This document shows positions 17,957 through 26,721 of a stretch of DNA of 64,000 bases, piece after piece. Source of the stretch: Firm-04 sp045600205 (GTDB lineage Bacteria > Bacillota > Clostridia > Oscillospirales > Ruminococcaceae); NCBI GenBank assembly GCA_045600205.1, contig JAZRXM010000014.1:62001-126000 (forward strand), given 5' to 3'. The position numbers and the translations under genes are program-made. The notes beneath the pieces were generated by a model that was not told the DNA's origin, searched no databases, and was given only the letters and a program-made list of their open reading frames with translations. Position 1 is the stretch's first letter. Each line of letters opens with the position of its first letter.

Positions 17957-18466
17957 TTACGCTTCGCTCACGAAGCAGTTGCGGTAGCAAAGCAGTGCGA
18001 ATGCCGCAGAGAACAGCACATCCGCCGCCTCATTGATATAGGAAAGATAACCGAACCAAATACTCAGCACACTCATATTCCCGACAGCAGAAATACCGTC
18101 AAAAAAAGCCGCCATTTGGGTTGAAAGTATACTTGCGATCTGCAACAGGATCGGAGAAACGGCAAAAATGCCGATAATACAGACAACGCCCGTAAACACC
18201 AACGCCTGATTCCGCTGTTTGCAGTGTGCTTTCATCAGATACCAGAACAAAAGATAGATGCCCGTGACCAGTACTGCGCCCATCAGATACGGGATGCCGA
18301 CCAAGCCATCGGTTTTCTCGTAGCTATTATAGGACAGTGCTTTTCCCAAGACAGGCAGAAGGAGTTTTTGCAGCAGCACTGTGAGGAGCATCGAAGCCAA
18401 CCAAATGATTTTCATGACAAGCCCGATGTTCAATACTTTTTCAATTGGTTTGGAAACTTCTGTCAT
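17957..18466 (-). CDS. Hypothetical four-helix membrane protein
   Basis: 169 residues with about four hydrophobic segments (around 13-38, 52-70, 80-103 and 118-160). There are no catalytic motifs and I do not recognise the family. It lies between tpiA and the 82-residue gene with short gaps, consistent with the same transcript. The ribosome binding site is weak (GGAAAG, somewhat distant). Confidence 0.65.
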   Translation of the reverse strand: MTEVSKPIEKVLNIGLVMKIIWLASMLLTVLLQKLLLPVLGKALSYNSYEKTDGLVGIPYLMGAVLVTGIYLLFWYLMKAHCKQRNQALVFTGVVCIIGIFAVSPILLQIASILSTQMAAFFDGISAVGNMSVLSIWFGYLSYINEAADVLFSAAFALLCYRNCFVSEA

Positions 18467-18487
18467 GGCAGCTTACCAGCTTTCCGT

Positions 18488-19264
18488 TCAGCCGTTGACA
18501 GCAGCCTGTACGATGACGTTAAAGTCCTCAGCCTTGAGGGAAGCACCGCCGATCAGACCACCATCGATGTTCGGTTTTGCGAGCAGTTCAGCAGCATTCT
18601 TTGCGTTCATGGAGCCGCCGTACTGAATGGTAACAGCATCTGCGGTTGCCGCATCGTAAAGTTTTGCGAGGGTTGCGCGGATGAAGCCGCAGACTTCCTC
18701 AGCCTGCTCAGGGGTAGCAGTCAGACCGGTGCCGATTGCCCAGACAGGCTCATAAGCGATGACGGTTTTCTTGATGTCGTCAGCGGAAACACCTGCGAGG
18801 TCCAGTTTGATCTGGCGAGCGATGACTTCCTCAGTGATGTTTGCCTCACGCTCCCACTTCAGTTCGCCAACGCAAACAATGGGCTTCAAGCCTGCTGCCA
18901 GAGCAGCTGCGGTACGCTTGTTGACGGTTTCATCGGTTTCACCGAAGTACTGTCTGCGCTCGCTGTGACCGATCACAACGTACTCGACGCCGAGCTCGGT
19001 CAGCATATCAGCGGAAATTTCGCCGGTGAAAGCGCCGGACTTCTCGAAGTGAACGTTTTCTGCACCTACCTTGACATTGGAGCCGGCGGTGGTGTTGACA
19101 GCGGTTTCCAGATTGGTAAACGGTACGCAGGCGATGACCTCGATCTTGCCTTCAGCGTTTGCAACGAGCGGCTTGATCGCCTCGAGCAGAGCCTTTGCTT
19201 CGGGGCGGGTCTTGTTCATCTTCCAGTTGCCTGCGATGATTGCTTTTCTCAGATTCTTGTTCAT
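18488..19264 (-). CDS. tpiA: Triosephosphate isomerase
   Basis: Interconverts dihydroxyacetone phosphate and glyceraldehyde 3-phosphate. GNWKMNKT holds the substrate-binding Asn and Lys, GHSERRQ the catalytic His, and AYEPVWAIGTG the catalytic Glu. The start at 19264 (MNKNLRKA) has GGAGG 7 nt upstream and gives 258 residues, slightly above the usual 250. It is separated from pgk by four small and medium genes of unknown role. Confidence 0.96.
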   Translation of the reverse strand: MNKNLRKAIIAGNWKMNKTRPEAKALLEAIKPLVANAEGKIEVIACVPFTNLETAVNTTAGSNVKVGAENVHFEKSGAFTGEISADMLTELGVEYVVIGHSERRQYFGETDETVNKRTAAALAAGLKPIVCVGELKWEREANITEEVIARQIKLDLAGVSADDIKKTVIAYEPVWAIGTGLTATPEQAEEVCGFIRATLAKLYDAATADAVTIQYGGSMNAKNAAELLAKPNIDGGLIGGASLKAEDFNVIVQAAVNG

Positions 19265-19361
19265 TGTGAATTCCTCCAAAATACGTATAAAATATATATC
19301 TCGCAATTGCTTGCGTCAGATATCGGATCAAAAAGGCATCGCGGTGCCGCAAATCGCGCAG

Positions 19362-20237
19362 TTACATTTCTCCCAGTTCCGGCATAGACTGTTCATCCAT
19401 GTCACCGTTCCAATCTGTGATCTGGAACTGTCTGGTGCGGGCAAGGAGTGACAGCATATACTGTTTTTCCCAGTAATACTGATAATCAGGGAACGTGTTG
19501 AAAATGCGTTCCGTTGCGATATACTGCACCTCAGCGTCCTCTGTTTCCCCCTGTAAAAACATCACTTTCAGTTCTGTCAGATAGGGATACAGGTCAGCGG
19601 TAGTCGCTTTGCCGTCGCCGAACACGACATTTTTCATTGCCGCGCAGTAGCGGAACGCCTCGTCAAAATCGCCGGAAAGCGCACAGATCACGGCAGCGTT
19701 GTCCAGATAGTGGATCAGGCCTCTGCCCTGTGCAGCGTAGTAAGCATCTGCGGTATCCTGGGTGCGTGCGAAAATTTCAGCAGCCTGATGCGTGCGTCCT
19801 GTCAGAATATAGAGTTTCATCTGTGCATTGACAAAGCGCATCTGCTCATCCGCAGTCGGATGATAGCAGGAGAAAAACGACATTGCTTTTTCGGCTTGTT
19901 CGAACCGCATCAGAGCCAGATCGGTTTCGATGACGGTCAGGAGATCGCTGCAGGAAGGGTTTGGATGCGCATACTCAAAATATTCGAGGTATCGCAGAGA
20001 AGGTCCAAACTGTTCAAACGTAGCGAGCCGCGGAACAACACCGATCCGCACCAGATTATCGCCGTATCTGCCGTAGTGGTTATCTATGTGCATGACAGCC
20101 TGAGAGGGGATATCGGGCACACTGTTTTCCATCATCGTATTCTGAAGGAAGCGGTGATTGCGTGCTTGATCCGATGCATTTCGGCAAATGCTGCCCACAA
20201 TGACTGTTAAAGCAATAAATAAAACGATTCCAAACAT
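19362..20237 (-). CDS. Membrane-anchored helical-repeat protein, paralog 1
   Basis: 291 residues. An N-terminal hydrophobic anchor (1-20) is followed by a soluble, alpha-helical, TPR-like region. A segment around 185-265 (ALSGDFDEAFRYC ... LYPYLTELKVMFLQG) is clearly shared with the next upstream gene, so the two are paralogs. No enzyme motif is seen; such repeats usually mediate protein contacts. It is the third of three such genes inserted between pgk and tpiA. Confidence 0.7.
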   Translation of the reverse strand: MFGIVLFIALTVIVGSICRNASDQARNHRFLQNTMMENSVPDIPSQAVMHIDNHYGRYGDNLVRIGVVPRLATFEQFGPSLRYLEYFEYAHPNPSCSDLLTVIETDLALMRFEQAEKAMSFFSCYHPTADEQMRFVNAQMKLYILTGRTHQAAEIFARTQDTADAYYAAQGRGLIHYLDNAAVICALSGDFDEAFRYCAAMKNVVFGDGKATTADLYPYLTELKVMFLQGETEDAEVQYIATERIFNTFPDYQYYWEKQYMLSLLARTRQFQITDWNGDMDEQSMPELGEM

Positions 20238-20288
20238 GGCCGCAGCACTCCTTTCGTGATTCGGATTTGCGATAATTCGTCTAAAGCA

Positions 20289-21257
20289 TCAGATGCTGAG
20301 CATCTGTTGCTGTTCATCCGGATTGCATTCCTGCGAAATGTCAAAGGTTTTGGTTTCCTCCAGCAATCGCATCATATACGCCATTTCCCATGGATACTTT
20401 GCGTTTCCCGCCATTTGGTAGATCATTTTCATGGCAGCATCGGTCTGAGCGGCAGCGTCCTCGCGTCTGCCTTCGAGATAGAGCAGTTTGATTTCGGTGA
20501 GATAGGGTAAAAAATCCGCACTGTCTTTTTTGTTGTCATTATAAACGTAATTCTGTAACGCCTGACAGTATTTCTCTGCTTCTTCGAAATCGCCTGTGAG
20601 CGCACAGATCATGGCAGCGTTGTCGAGGTACTCCCCCACTCCCGCGCCGTCTTTGCGGAGCTGCTGTTCCGCAAAATCCTGAGAATCCGAAAAATATCTG
20701 GCAGCGAATTCCGTTTTGCCGGTCATGATGTACAGTTTCATCATGGCGTTATAGTAACGCATCCAAAGGGATTCTTCCAGTTCCGTGAGGAAGCAGCAAT
20801 TCAGCAAAGATTCGGCAAACTCGTATTCTTTCAGTGACAGGCAGGTTTCAATGATCGTCATAATTTCGGGGTAATCGGCATTACGATGCCGGTACATATA
20901 TGACCGCAGGAAGTTTCTGGTGGGACCCTCATCCTCAAAATTGGCCAGGTCAGGAACATCGATCATGCCTTTCTGCACATTTCGGATCAGAGCGCGTGCT
21001 GCCAGAAGTTGTTGGGAGGGACCGTTATTTTCTTCGGACATCACCGATGCGATTCCGTTCTCGTCATCCTGAATCAGACCGGACATGACACGCAGTTTCT
21101 TTTCCATTTCCCAGTTGACATGCTTGGTTTCCAGAAACAAGTTCATGTCGTGTTTTCTGATGCGTTTTTCCTCATTTCCTTCATTTATCCAGTATATGAG
21201 CTTAGCACCTGCAACCAACAGGATGATGACCGAAAACAGTTTCAGTACTCCGACCAT
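20289..21257 (-). CDS. Membrane-anchored helical-repeat protein, paralog 2
   Basis: 322 residues with an N-terminal membrane anchor (about 4-26) and a cytosolic-type helical domain rich in paired-helix units (SLKEYEFAESLL, LTGDFEEAEKYC, LEGRREDAAAQTDA). Strong similarity to paralog 1 covers the TGDF(D/E)EA(E/F)xYC and LPYLTE(I/L)K segments. GGAGGG lies 5-6 nt before ATG. The function is unknown, and the operon context with glycolytic genes is the only clue. Confidence 0.72.
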   Translation of the reverse strand: MVGVLKLFSVIILLVAGAKLIYWINEGNEEKRIRKHDMNLFLETKHVNWEMEKKLRVMSGLIQDDENGIASVMSEENNGPSQQLLAARALIRNVQKGMIDVPDLANFEDEGPTRNFLRSYMYRHRNADYPEIMTIIETCLSLKEYEFAESLLNCCFLTELEESLWMRYYNAMMKLYIMTGKTEFAARYFSDSQDFAEQQLRKDGAGVGEYLDNAAMICALTGDFEEAEKYCQALQNYVYNDNKKDSADFLPYLTEIKLLYLEGRREDAAAQTDAAMKMIYQMAGNAKYPWEMAYMMRLLEETKTFDISQECNPDEQQQMLSI

Positions 21258-21272
21258 GATTCCCTCCTGCTT

Positions 21273-22109
21273 TTATGCTTCTGAATTTTTTCCGAGGGCA
21301 GCGTGCTGTTTGAGGGAACGCAAAGTCGATTCCCGCTGCCATTCGTGTTCAAAGTTCTGCTCCTCCGTAATATTTTTGAGGAGTTCCTGCTCCAGCAATT
21401 CCGCGTTGGTGGTGTATCCGAGAAGATACAGCTGCGCCATTCTGGTAATTCTCACGGGATAGTCCAGGATGAGTTTTTTGCCCATGCAGTCGCGCCAGAG
21501 CTGAAACAAATCGAAGTAGCGGTCGGAGTCTGCCTGTTCACCCTGCATGGCAAGGACAAGCACGGCATTGCTGAGATAGCTGCCTGCGGCAGACATATGC
21601 TCTTTCGCGTAGGAATCCAGCAGTGTCTTATGGCTGCTGAAAGTCTGAATGGCATTATCCTTCTGGTGTGTAAAGAGAAAATAGGTCATGCGGACGTTTT
21701 GAAAGACAGGAATTTCGGCAGCAGCGAGTTCATTTTCCACAATGCTTTCGAGCATCTGCTTCGCATCCGCATAGCGTTCCAATCCGATATAAATATCGCA
21801 AAGGCGTATTTTTTCAATGTTTCCGAATTTCGGATATATTTCCTGGAATTTGGCGAGATAGTTCTCGCTGAATCCCTCATTTTCGTAAATATCATGAAGC
21901 GGTTTTTGTTTTCGCACAGATTTCCAAGCAATCATTGCGAGGATCACGCAAATCAGCATCCAAGGCAGGAACATCAGCAGCACCAAGCCGGGGAAATCGC
22001 GGAAATCGTGTTTCACCGCGCAAAAGCCGAATATTGCAACGATGATCAGGCACAGTGGCTTGACTTCGGCTTTACAAATCGTTTTGAGTACTTTTCCAAA
22101 TCCTTTCAT
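21273..22109 (-). CDS. Membrane protein with helical repeats, paralog 3
   Basis: 278 residues from the ATG at 22109 (a longer frame needs TTG). Two hydrophobic segments (about 14-34 and 40-62) precede a helical region with the same logic as the two downstream paralogs (LERYADAKQMLESIV, YLLGYTTNAELLEQELL) but lower identity. It begins the trio between pgk and tpiA. The function is unknown. Confidence 0.66.
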   Translation of the reverse strand: MKGFGKVLKTICKAEVKPLCLIIVAIFGFCAVKHDFRDFPGLVLLMFLPWMLICVILAMIAWKSVRKQKPLHDIYENEGFSENYLAKFQEIYPKFGNIEKIRLCDIYIGLERYADAKQMLESIVENELAAAEIPVFQNVRMTYFLFTHQKDNAIQTFSSHKTLLDSYAKEHMSAAGSYLSNAVLVLAMQGEQADSDRYFDLFQLWRDCMGKKLILDYPVRITRMAQLYLLGYTTNAELLEQELLKNITEEQNFEHEWQRESTLRSLKQHAALGKNSEA

Positions 22110-22194
22110 TTTTCCATCCGTTTCCAAGTAATTGCGGGAATTTCTATCTGTCAACGGCAGTGATCCGAATATTCCGCCTTACAGCGGCACATCA

Positions 22195-22380
22195 TCAGAT
22201 CCCGCGCCAGTTATCATCATCGTAGTCATTGCGCTGCTGCAAGAGCATATCCTTCTTTTTTCGTTCTTCCAGTTCCTTTTTGAGTGCAGCATTGCTGCGG
22301 TACGCAGCAAGAATGAGGACAATAATGCCGACAACAGCAATCAGCACATATTCTATCAAATTAGCCTGCCAACGGTACAT
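22195..22380 (-). CDS. Small single-span membrane protein
   Basis: 61 residues from the ATG at 22380 (AAAGGA upstream): a hydrophobic helix at about 9-28 (YVLIAVVGIIVLILAAY), then a charged coiled-coil-like stretch (ALKKELEERKKKDMLLQQ). It lies between pgk and the helical-repeat trio. The family is not recognised. It could be a partner of the anchored repeat proteins, by position only. Confidence 0.55.
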   Translation of the reverse strand: MYRWQANLIEYVLIAVVGIIVLILAAYRSNAALKKELEERKKKDMLLQQRNDYDDDNWRGI

Positions 22381-22476
22381 AGCAATCCTTTCCGAGATCA
22401 AACATCTCCGAAAAAAACAGATTTCGGGCACTGAATGCAGACATCCACGCGAAGCAATTGGGGATGATGCAGAAAC

Positions 22477-22498
22477 AGGCGGATATTGCTATCCGCCT
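22477..22498. terminator. Hairpin after pgk
   Basis: Perfect stem AGGCGGATA / TATCCGCCT with a 4-nt loop, 17 bp beyond the pgk stop. The - strand tail (TGTTTCTGC) is a weak U-tract, so termination is probably partial and lets the downstream genes be read. Confidence 0.5.
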
Positions 22499-22514
22499 GA
22501 ACTGTTTTAAAGTC

Positions 22515-23738
22515 TTACTTTTCAGCGATAGCTGCAACGCCGGGGAGAACCTTACCTTCGAGGTATTCGAGGGAAGCGCCGCCGCCGGTAGAGATGTGGC
22601 TCATCTTATCAGCGAAACCGAGCTGGATTGCTGCGGTAGCGGAATCGCCGCCGCCGATAATGGTGGTAGCGTCAGCAGCAGCGAGAGCCTCGCAGACAGC
22701 GACAGTACCCTTTTTGAGGGTCGGGTTTTCAAAAACACCCATCGGGCCGTTCCAAACGACGGTCTTAGCAGACTTTGCAGCCTCTGCGAAGAGAGCAGCG
22801 GTCTTCGGACCGATATCCAGACCCATCATGTCGGCAGGAATCTTGTCGGAGTCAACGAAGTCAACAGAGATCTCAGCGTCGATCGGGTTCGGGAAAGAAG
22901 CAGCGATGGCGGTATCAACAGGCAGGAGGATCTTCTTGCCGAGTTTCTCAGCCTTTTCGAGCATTTCCTTGCAGTAGTCGAGCTTTTCGAGGTCAACGAG
23001 GGAAGTACCGATCTCGCCGCCCTGTGCCTTAATGAAGGTGTAAGCCATACCGCCGCCAATGATGAGGGTATCGCACTTTTCGAGCAGGTTGGAGATTACG
23101 TTGAGCTTATCAGCGACCTTTGCGCCGCCGAGGATTGCAACAAACGGACGAACAGGCTCCTCAACAGCGTTGCCGAGGAACTGGATTTCTTTCTGCATCA
23201 GGTAGCCGACAGCGGTTTCCTTGACGAACTTGGTGACGCCGGCGGTAGAAGCGTGTGCTCTGTGAGCGGAGCCGAAAGCGTCCATCACAAAGACCTGACC
23301 GTCAACGAGTTCAGCCAGTTCCTTGGAGAATTCCTCACCGTTCTTGGTTTCGTCGTTGCCGCGGAAACGGGTGTTTTCGAGGAGAACGATATCGCCGTCG
23401 TTCATAGCAGCGACAGCAGCCTTTGCGTTTGCGCCGACAACGGTGTCATCAGCAGCGAAGGTGACCTTCGTGGAGGGCAGCAGTTCAGCCAGACGCTCAG
23501 CAACGGGAGCGAGGGAGAAAGCAGCTTCCGGACCATTCTTCGGCTTGCCGAGGTGAGAGCAAAGAACGACCTTGCCGCCTTCAGCGAGGAGCTTTTTGAT
23601 GGTGGGGAGAGCAGCGGTGATACGGTTATCGTTGGTGATTTTGCCCTCTTTCATGGGGACGTTAAAATCGCAGCGAACAAGGATTTTCTTGCCTTTAGCC
23701 TGCAAATCATCTACGGAAACCTTATTAAGACCTGCCAT
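22515..23738 (-). CDS. pgk: Phosphoglycerate kinase
   Basis: ATP-forming step from 1,3-bisphosphoglycerate to 3-phosphoglycerate. The family signature VRCDFNVPM lies near residue 20, followed by the substrate-binding SHLGKPK region and the glycine-rich nucleotide-site GGGDSATA. The start at 23738 (MAGLNKVS) has GAAAGGAAG upstream and gives 407 residues, close to the family norm. It is the first gene of the leftward glycolytic cluster and has its own promoter with a striking inverted repeat just downstream. Confidence 0.96.
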   Translation of the reverse strand: MAGLNKVSVDDLQAKGKKILVRCDFNVPMKEGKITNDNRITAALPTIKKLLAEGGKVVLCSHLGKPKNGPEAAFSLAPVAERLAELLPSTKVTFAADDTVVGANAKAAVAAMNDGDIVLLENTRFRGNDETKNGEEFSKELAELVDGQVFVMDAFGSAHRAHASTAGVTKFVKETAVGYLMQKEIQFLGNAVEEPVRPFVAILGGAKVADKLNVISNLLEKCDTLIIGGGMAYTFIKAQGGEIGTSLVDLEKLDYCKEMLEKAEKLGKKILLPVDTAIAASFPNPIDAEISVDFVDSDKIPADMMGLDIGPKTAALFAEAAKSAKTVVWNGPMGVFENPTLKKGTVAVCEALAAADATTIIGGGDSATAAIQLGFADKMSHISTGGGASLEYLEGKVLPGVAAIAEK

Positions 23739-23780
23739 ATGAAAAACTTCCTTTCGATAAATAGAGTGATTGGAAAAAAG

Positions 23781-23816
23781 ATAGGGTGACCGCGTATACA
23801 TTGACGGTCACCCTAT
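23781..23816 (-). promoter_or_regulatory. 12-bp perfect inverted repeat at the pgk start of transcription
   Basis: Arms ATAGGGTGACCG (23781-23792) and CGGTCACCCTAT (23805-23816), 12-nt centre. On - it is followed by CTTTTTTCC, so it can act as a terminator of the lipoprotein gene upstream. It also abuts the -10 of the pgk promoter, so an operator or attenuator role is possible. Confidence 0.6.
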
Positions 23817-23845
23817 ATTTTACACTATTTTAGCAGATTTGGCAA
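23817..23845 (-). promoter_or_regulatory. Promoter of pgk
   Basis: On - strand: -35 TTGCCA (23840-23845), 17-bp spacer, -10 TAAAAT (23817-23822). Predicted start near 23810, inside the first arm of the inverted repeat. Confidence 0.6.
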
Positions 23846-23943
23846 GGGGTTTCGCGAAAAATTTTTCGCAGCATCAAGGGATTTCTTTTGTCAAAAGCGA
23901 CAGAATGCGGCATGGTTCCAACGTCATGCCCTGTGGTCACCGT

Positions 23944-24546
23944 TCAGCCGAACAAATAGCACTTGCCGTCCTGTGTACGAAGAACGATGATTTCCATTTC
24001 TCTTGCGACAGGTGTTGCCTCCTCGTCGCCCTCGTAAAGCGCGTAGAGCGAGAACTGGATATCGCGGATTTCCTTTGCATCCTTGCGGCATTTTTCCTCA
24101 AACGCCTCATCGAAAATACCGCCCCGCTGGTACATATCAAAGAAATTGTCGATATCCTCTTTTTCGCTGTAATCGAGGTCGAGCTGTGTAAAATGCCAGC
24201 TATCGTAGCCGTCCTCGTCAAACGAACCGTGCATCTGATTGAATGCGGATTCGAGCGTATCGCCGTTTTCTTCGAGGAATTTGCCGTAAGCCTCCTGATA
24301 GGGCGGATAAACGGTTGCCTGATAGCCGGCAAAATTCTTTTCCTCCACGGCAGTGAAGTAGTCTTTGATGAGGGTAGCAAATTCGGCGTCAAACTGGTCA
24401 TTCGTCACAGACACAGCCATTTTGGAGCTGTCCATTCCCATGGGTGCAGAGGAAGAACTTCCTACGGAATTTTCGGAATTCTGCGTTGAACACCCGGCGA
24501 GCAGCAGGGAAAGCATTGCAGAAGCGAGTAAAAGCTGTTTTTTCAT
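23944..24546 (-). CDS. Putative lipoprotein, paralog A
   Basis: 200 residues. A lipoprotein signal peptide ends in the lipobox LLAGC (Cys near residue 19), followed by a Ser/Asn-rich stretch. The mature part is acidic and helical and shares its layout (YFTAVEEKNFAGYQATVYPPY) with the next gene upstream. The start at 24546 is supported by AAAGGAG. The family is not recognised. It should be anchored on the outer face of the membrane. Confidence 0.7.
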   Translation of the reverse strand: MKKQLLLASAMLSLLLAGCSTQNSENSVGSSSSAPMGMDSSKMAVSVTNDQFDAEFATLIKDYFTAVEEKNFAGYQATVYPPYQEAYGKFLEENGDTLESAFNQMHGSFDEDGYDSWHFTQLDLDYSEKEDIDNFFDMYQRGGIFDEAFEEKCRKDAKEIRDIQFSLYALYEGDEEATPVAREMEIIVLRTQDGKCYLFG

Positions 24547-24556
24547 ATATTCTCCT

Positions 24557-25186
24557 TTAATCCTCAATGAGATACCATGTATCCTCAATATTCAGTGCAA
24601 ACATGGACAAATCCTCGACCATTTTGCCGGTTTCGTGCCGCACCTCCGAGCCGTCGTCGGTCATATGAACGGTAATGGTCATGCGGCAAATATCCTTTAC
24701 CTTCTCGGAAATCTTATCTTCCCCCTGATTTTCAGCGATATTGTCGAGCCCGCTCAACAGAGAAGCGCAGTCGGAAACAGTGCGGTCAGTGTCCAGCGCA
24801 GTGATGTCAATAAACGCAAAATCGAAGTTTTTGCCATATCCCTGTTTAAAATTGTCGTATTCGGTTTGCAGCAACTCTTTGTCGGTATATTTTCCCTCGT
24901 AGACAGTCTGCATCATATAGTCATGATAGAACGGATAAACCGTTTTCTCATAGAGTGAAACGTCCGTATTTTCGACAGCTTTATAATAATCCGCAACTTT
25001 CGAGAGCAGTTTTTGCGTCAGAAATCTTTTGTCGTACTGAATGGGAATCGAGAAATTGTTTGCCGCAACGAGCGTTGCACCATACGGCATATCTTTCTCG
25101 TAGACCGTATCGGAATCCTGTTTTTGATCGCAGGCAGTGAGGCACAGCGCAGAGATCGCGAGTGCCGCAAGGAATTTACGTTTCAT
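24557..25186 (-). CDS. Putative lipoprotein, paralog B
   Basis: 209 residues with a lipobox LTAC (Cys19). The mature part resembles the downstream lipoprotein in the segment DYYKAVENTDVSLYEKTVYPFY and in general size, so the pair arose by duplication. AAAGGAG precedes ATG. The genes are 10 bp apart. No known catalytic or binding motif is seen; function unknown. Confidence 0.7.
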   Translation of the reverse strand: MKRKFLAALAISALCLTACDQKQDSDTVYEKDMPYGATLVAANNFSIPIQYDKRFLTQKLLSKVADYYKAVENTDVSLYEKTVYPFYHDYMMQTVYEGKYTDKELLQTEYDNFKQGYGKNFDFAFIDITALDTDRTVSDCASLLSGLDNIAENQGEDKISEKVKDICRMTITVHMTDDGSEVRHETGKMVEDLSMFALNIEDTWYLIED

Positions 25187-25220
25187 GGGAGCATGACTCC
25201 TTTCAGAATACTTTTTTCTA

Positions 25221-25250
25221 AGAGTAGCACAAAAGCGGGGTATCTGTCAA
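25221..25250 (-). promoter_or_regulatory. Promoter of the lipoprotein pair
   Basis: On - strand: -35 TTGACA (25245-25250), 18-bp spacer, weak -10 TACTCT (25221-25226). Confidence 0.45.
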
Positions 25251-25276
25251 GTATTTTGAATGATTTCAAATGAAAA

Positions 25277-25304
25277 GGGCAGAAAAGCCGACGCTTCTCT
25301 GCCC
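25277..25304 (-). terminator. Terminator after murF
   Basis: GGGCAGA(G)AAGC / GGCTTTTCTGCCC stem followed on - by TTTTC, just beyond the murF stop. Confidence 0.7.
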
Positions 25305-25310
25305 CGTATG

Positions 25311-26720
25311 TCATTTCAGAATCTCAGCAAGTGCGTCATAAACGTGTTCCATTGCAAGGCCTCTTGATGCCTTGATCAGCACAAAAGTCGGCTCACTGAC
25401 AGGGAACAGCTTTGGCAGCTCGGCGATCAATTCGGACTGTGTTTCGAAAGCCACCGTGGCATCGCCGAAACCTTCAGCAAAATCGCGGAAATTCACGCCA
25501 CAGAACAGTGCCCGCACGCCCTGTTCCTTGCAGTATGCACCGATTGCCTTGTGCGCCTGCGGTGCGTGATCGCCCAGTTCGTTCATATTTCCGAGCAAAG
25601 CCGTCATTTTCGCGCCATTTGCAGCCAATTTCAACCCGTTCAGCGAGCAGATCATCGCCTCTGGGTTTGCATTATAGAAATCGCGTATAATCGTGACATT
25701 CCCATGCTGTACGCGATCGGAGCGCAGAGCAGTCGGCACAAAATCCGCAAGAGCCTCGGCGCAATCTGCAAGGGACATTCCGCAGGTAAGCCCCGCGTGC
25801 ATGGCAAGCAGCGCATCGGTGACGTTATGAACGCCTGTCATCGGCAGCAGCACCTCAGCGGATGCTCCGCCAAAATGTACGCAGAATCGCAGATGATCGC
25901 TGCCCTCCACGATATTGTCCGCGCAAAGCACCGCCTTGGGATTTCCGTGCGGGTCGCGGCTGCTGTACAAAACGTTTTCCGCCGAATATGGGATTTTCTC
26001 CGTATTTGCAAGAAATTCATCATCCGCGGGCAAAATCAGCCGACCGTTTTGTGCATCCATGCCCTCAACAATTTCGAGTTTTGCGCGGAAAATGTTTTCC
26101 TGCGAGCCGAGATTGCCGATATGCGCCTTACCGATATTGGTAATGATAGCCAAATCGGGGCAACCGATTTTGGTCAGGTTGCTGATTTCCCCCTTGTGGT
26201 TCATGCCCATTTCGAGCACTAAAATCTGCGTATCTGCTGGCGTATGCAGAATGGTAAACGGCAGCCCGATATGATTGTTGTGGTTGCCCTGCGTAGAGTA
26301 CGTGCGAAATTTCTTTGCAAGTACGTGCGCAGTCATATTTTTGACGGTAGTTTTGCCGCTGCTGCCGGTGACAGCAACGATTTTCGCCCCGTTGGTTTTC
26401 AGCCGTGCGATATACGCATTTGCGAGCATTCCGTATGTTTTGACGGCATCCTCAACGAGCAAAAACGGCGCACCGATGTCCTCTTGGGGCTGTTCGGTGA
26501 GGATGCAAAGCACCGCGCCTTTCTCGACGGCTGTTTTTGCGTAAAGATTTCCGTTAAAACTTTCGCCCTTGAGAGCAATAAAGCAGTTACCCGCTTCGAT
26601 CGTGCGCGTATCGGTGCTAAATCCGTTGACAGAAAAATTCGCAGATGCGAGTTTTTGTCCAACAATTGCGGCAATCTCCTGTGCAGAAAACACAGCGGGA
26701 GCGGCGTCCAGATGCGGCAT
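25311..26720 (-). CDS. murF: UDP-N-acetylmuramoyl-tripeptide--D-alanyl-D-alanine ligase
   Basis: Adds D-Ala-D-Ala to the UDP-MurNAc tripeptide in the cytosol. The ATP-binding loop is TGSSGKTTVKNM near residue 117, and a Mur ligase central domain with GNHNNHIG and a C-terminal domain follow. 469 residues, full length. It follows ddl with only 1 bp between them, so product (D-Ala-D-Ala) and user are co-expressed. Confidence 0.95.
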   Translation of the reverse strand: MPHLDAAPAVFSAQEIAAIVGQKLASANFSVNGFSTDTRTIEAGNCFIALKGESFNGNLYAKTAVEKGAVLCILTEQPQEDIGAPFLLVEDAVKTYGMLANAYIARLKTNGAKIVAVTGSSGKTTVKNMTAHVLAKKFRTYSTQGNHNNHIGLPFTILHTPADTQILVLEMGMNHKGEISNLTKIGCPDLAIITNIGKAHIGNLGSQENIFRAKLEIVEGMDAQNGRLILPADDEFLANTEKIPYSAENVLYSSRDPHGNPKAVLCADNIVEGSDHLRFCVHFGGASAEVLLPMTGVHNVTDALLAMHAGLTCGMSLADCAEALADFVPTALRSDRVQHGNVTIIRDFYNANPEAMICSLNGLKLAANGAKMTALLGNMNELGDHAPQAHKAIGAYCKEQGVRALFCGVNFRDFAEGFGDATVAFETQSELIAELPKLFPVSEPTFVLIKASRGLAMEHVYDALAEILK

Positions 26721-26721
26721 A

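Noticed and set aside
16288..18036. 582-codon open frame on + opposite gpmI
   Set aside because: Shadow frame; gpmI motifs on - are complete.
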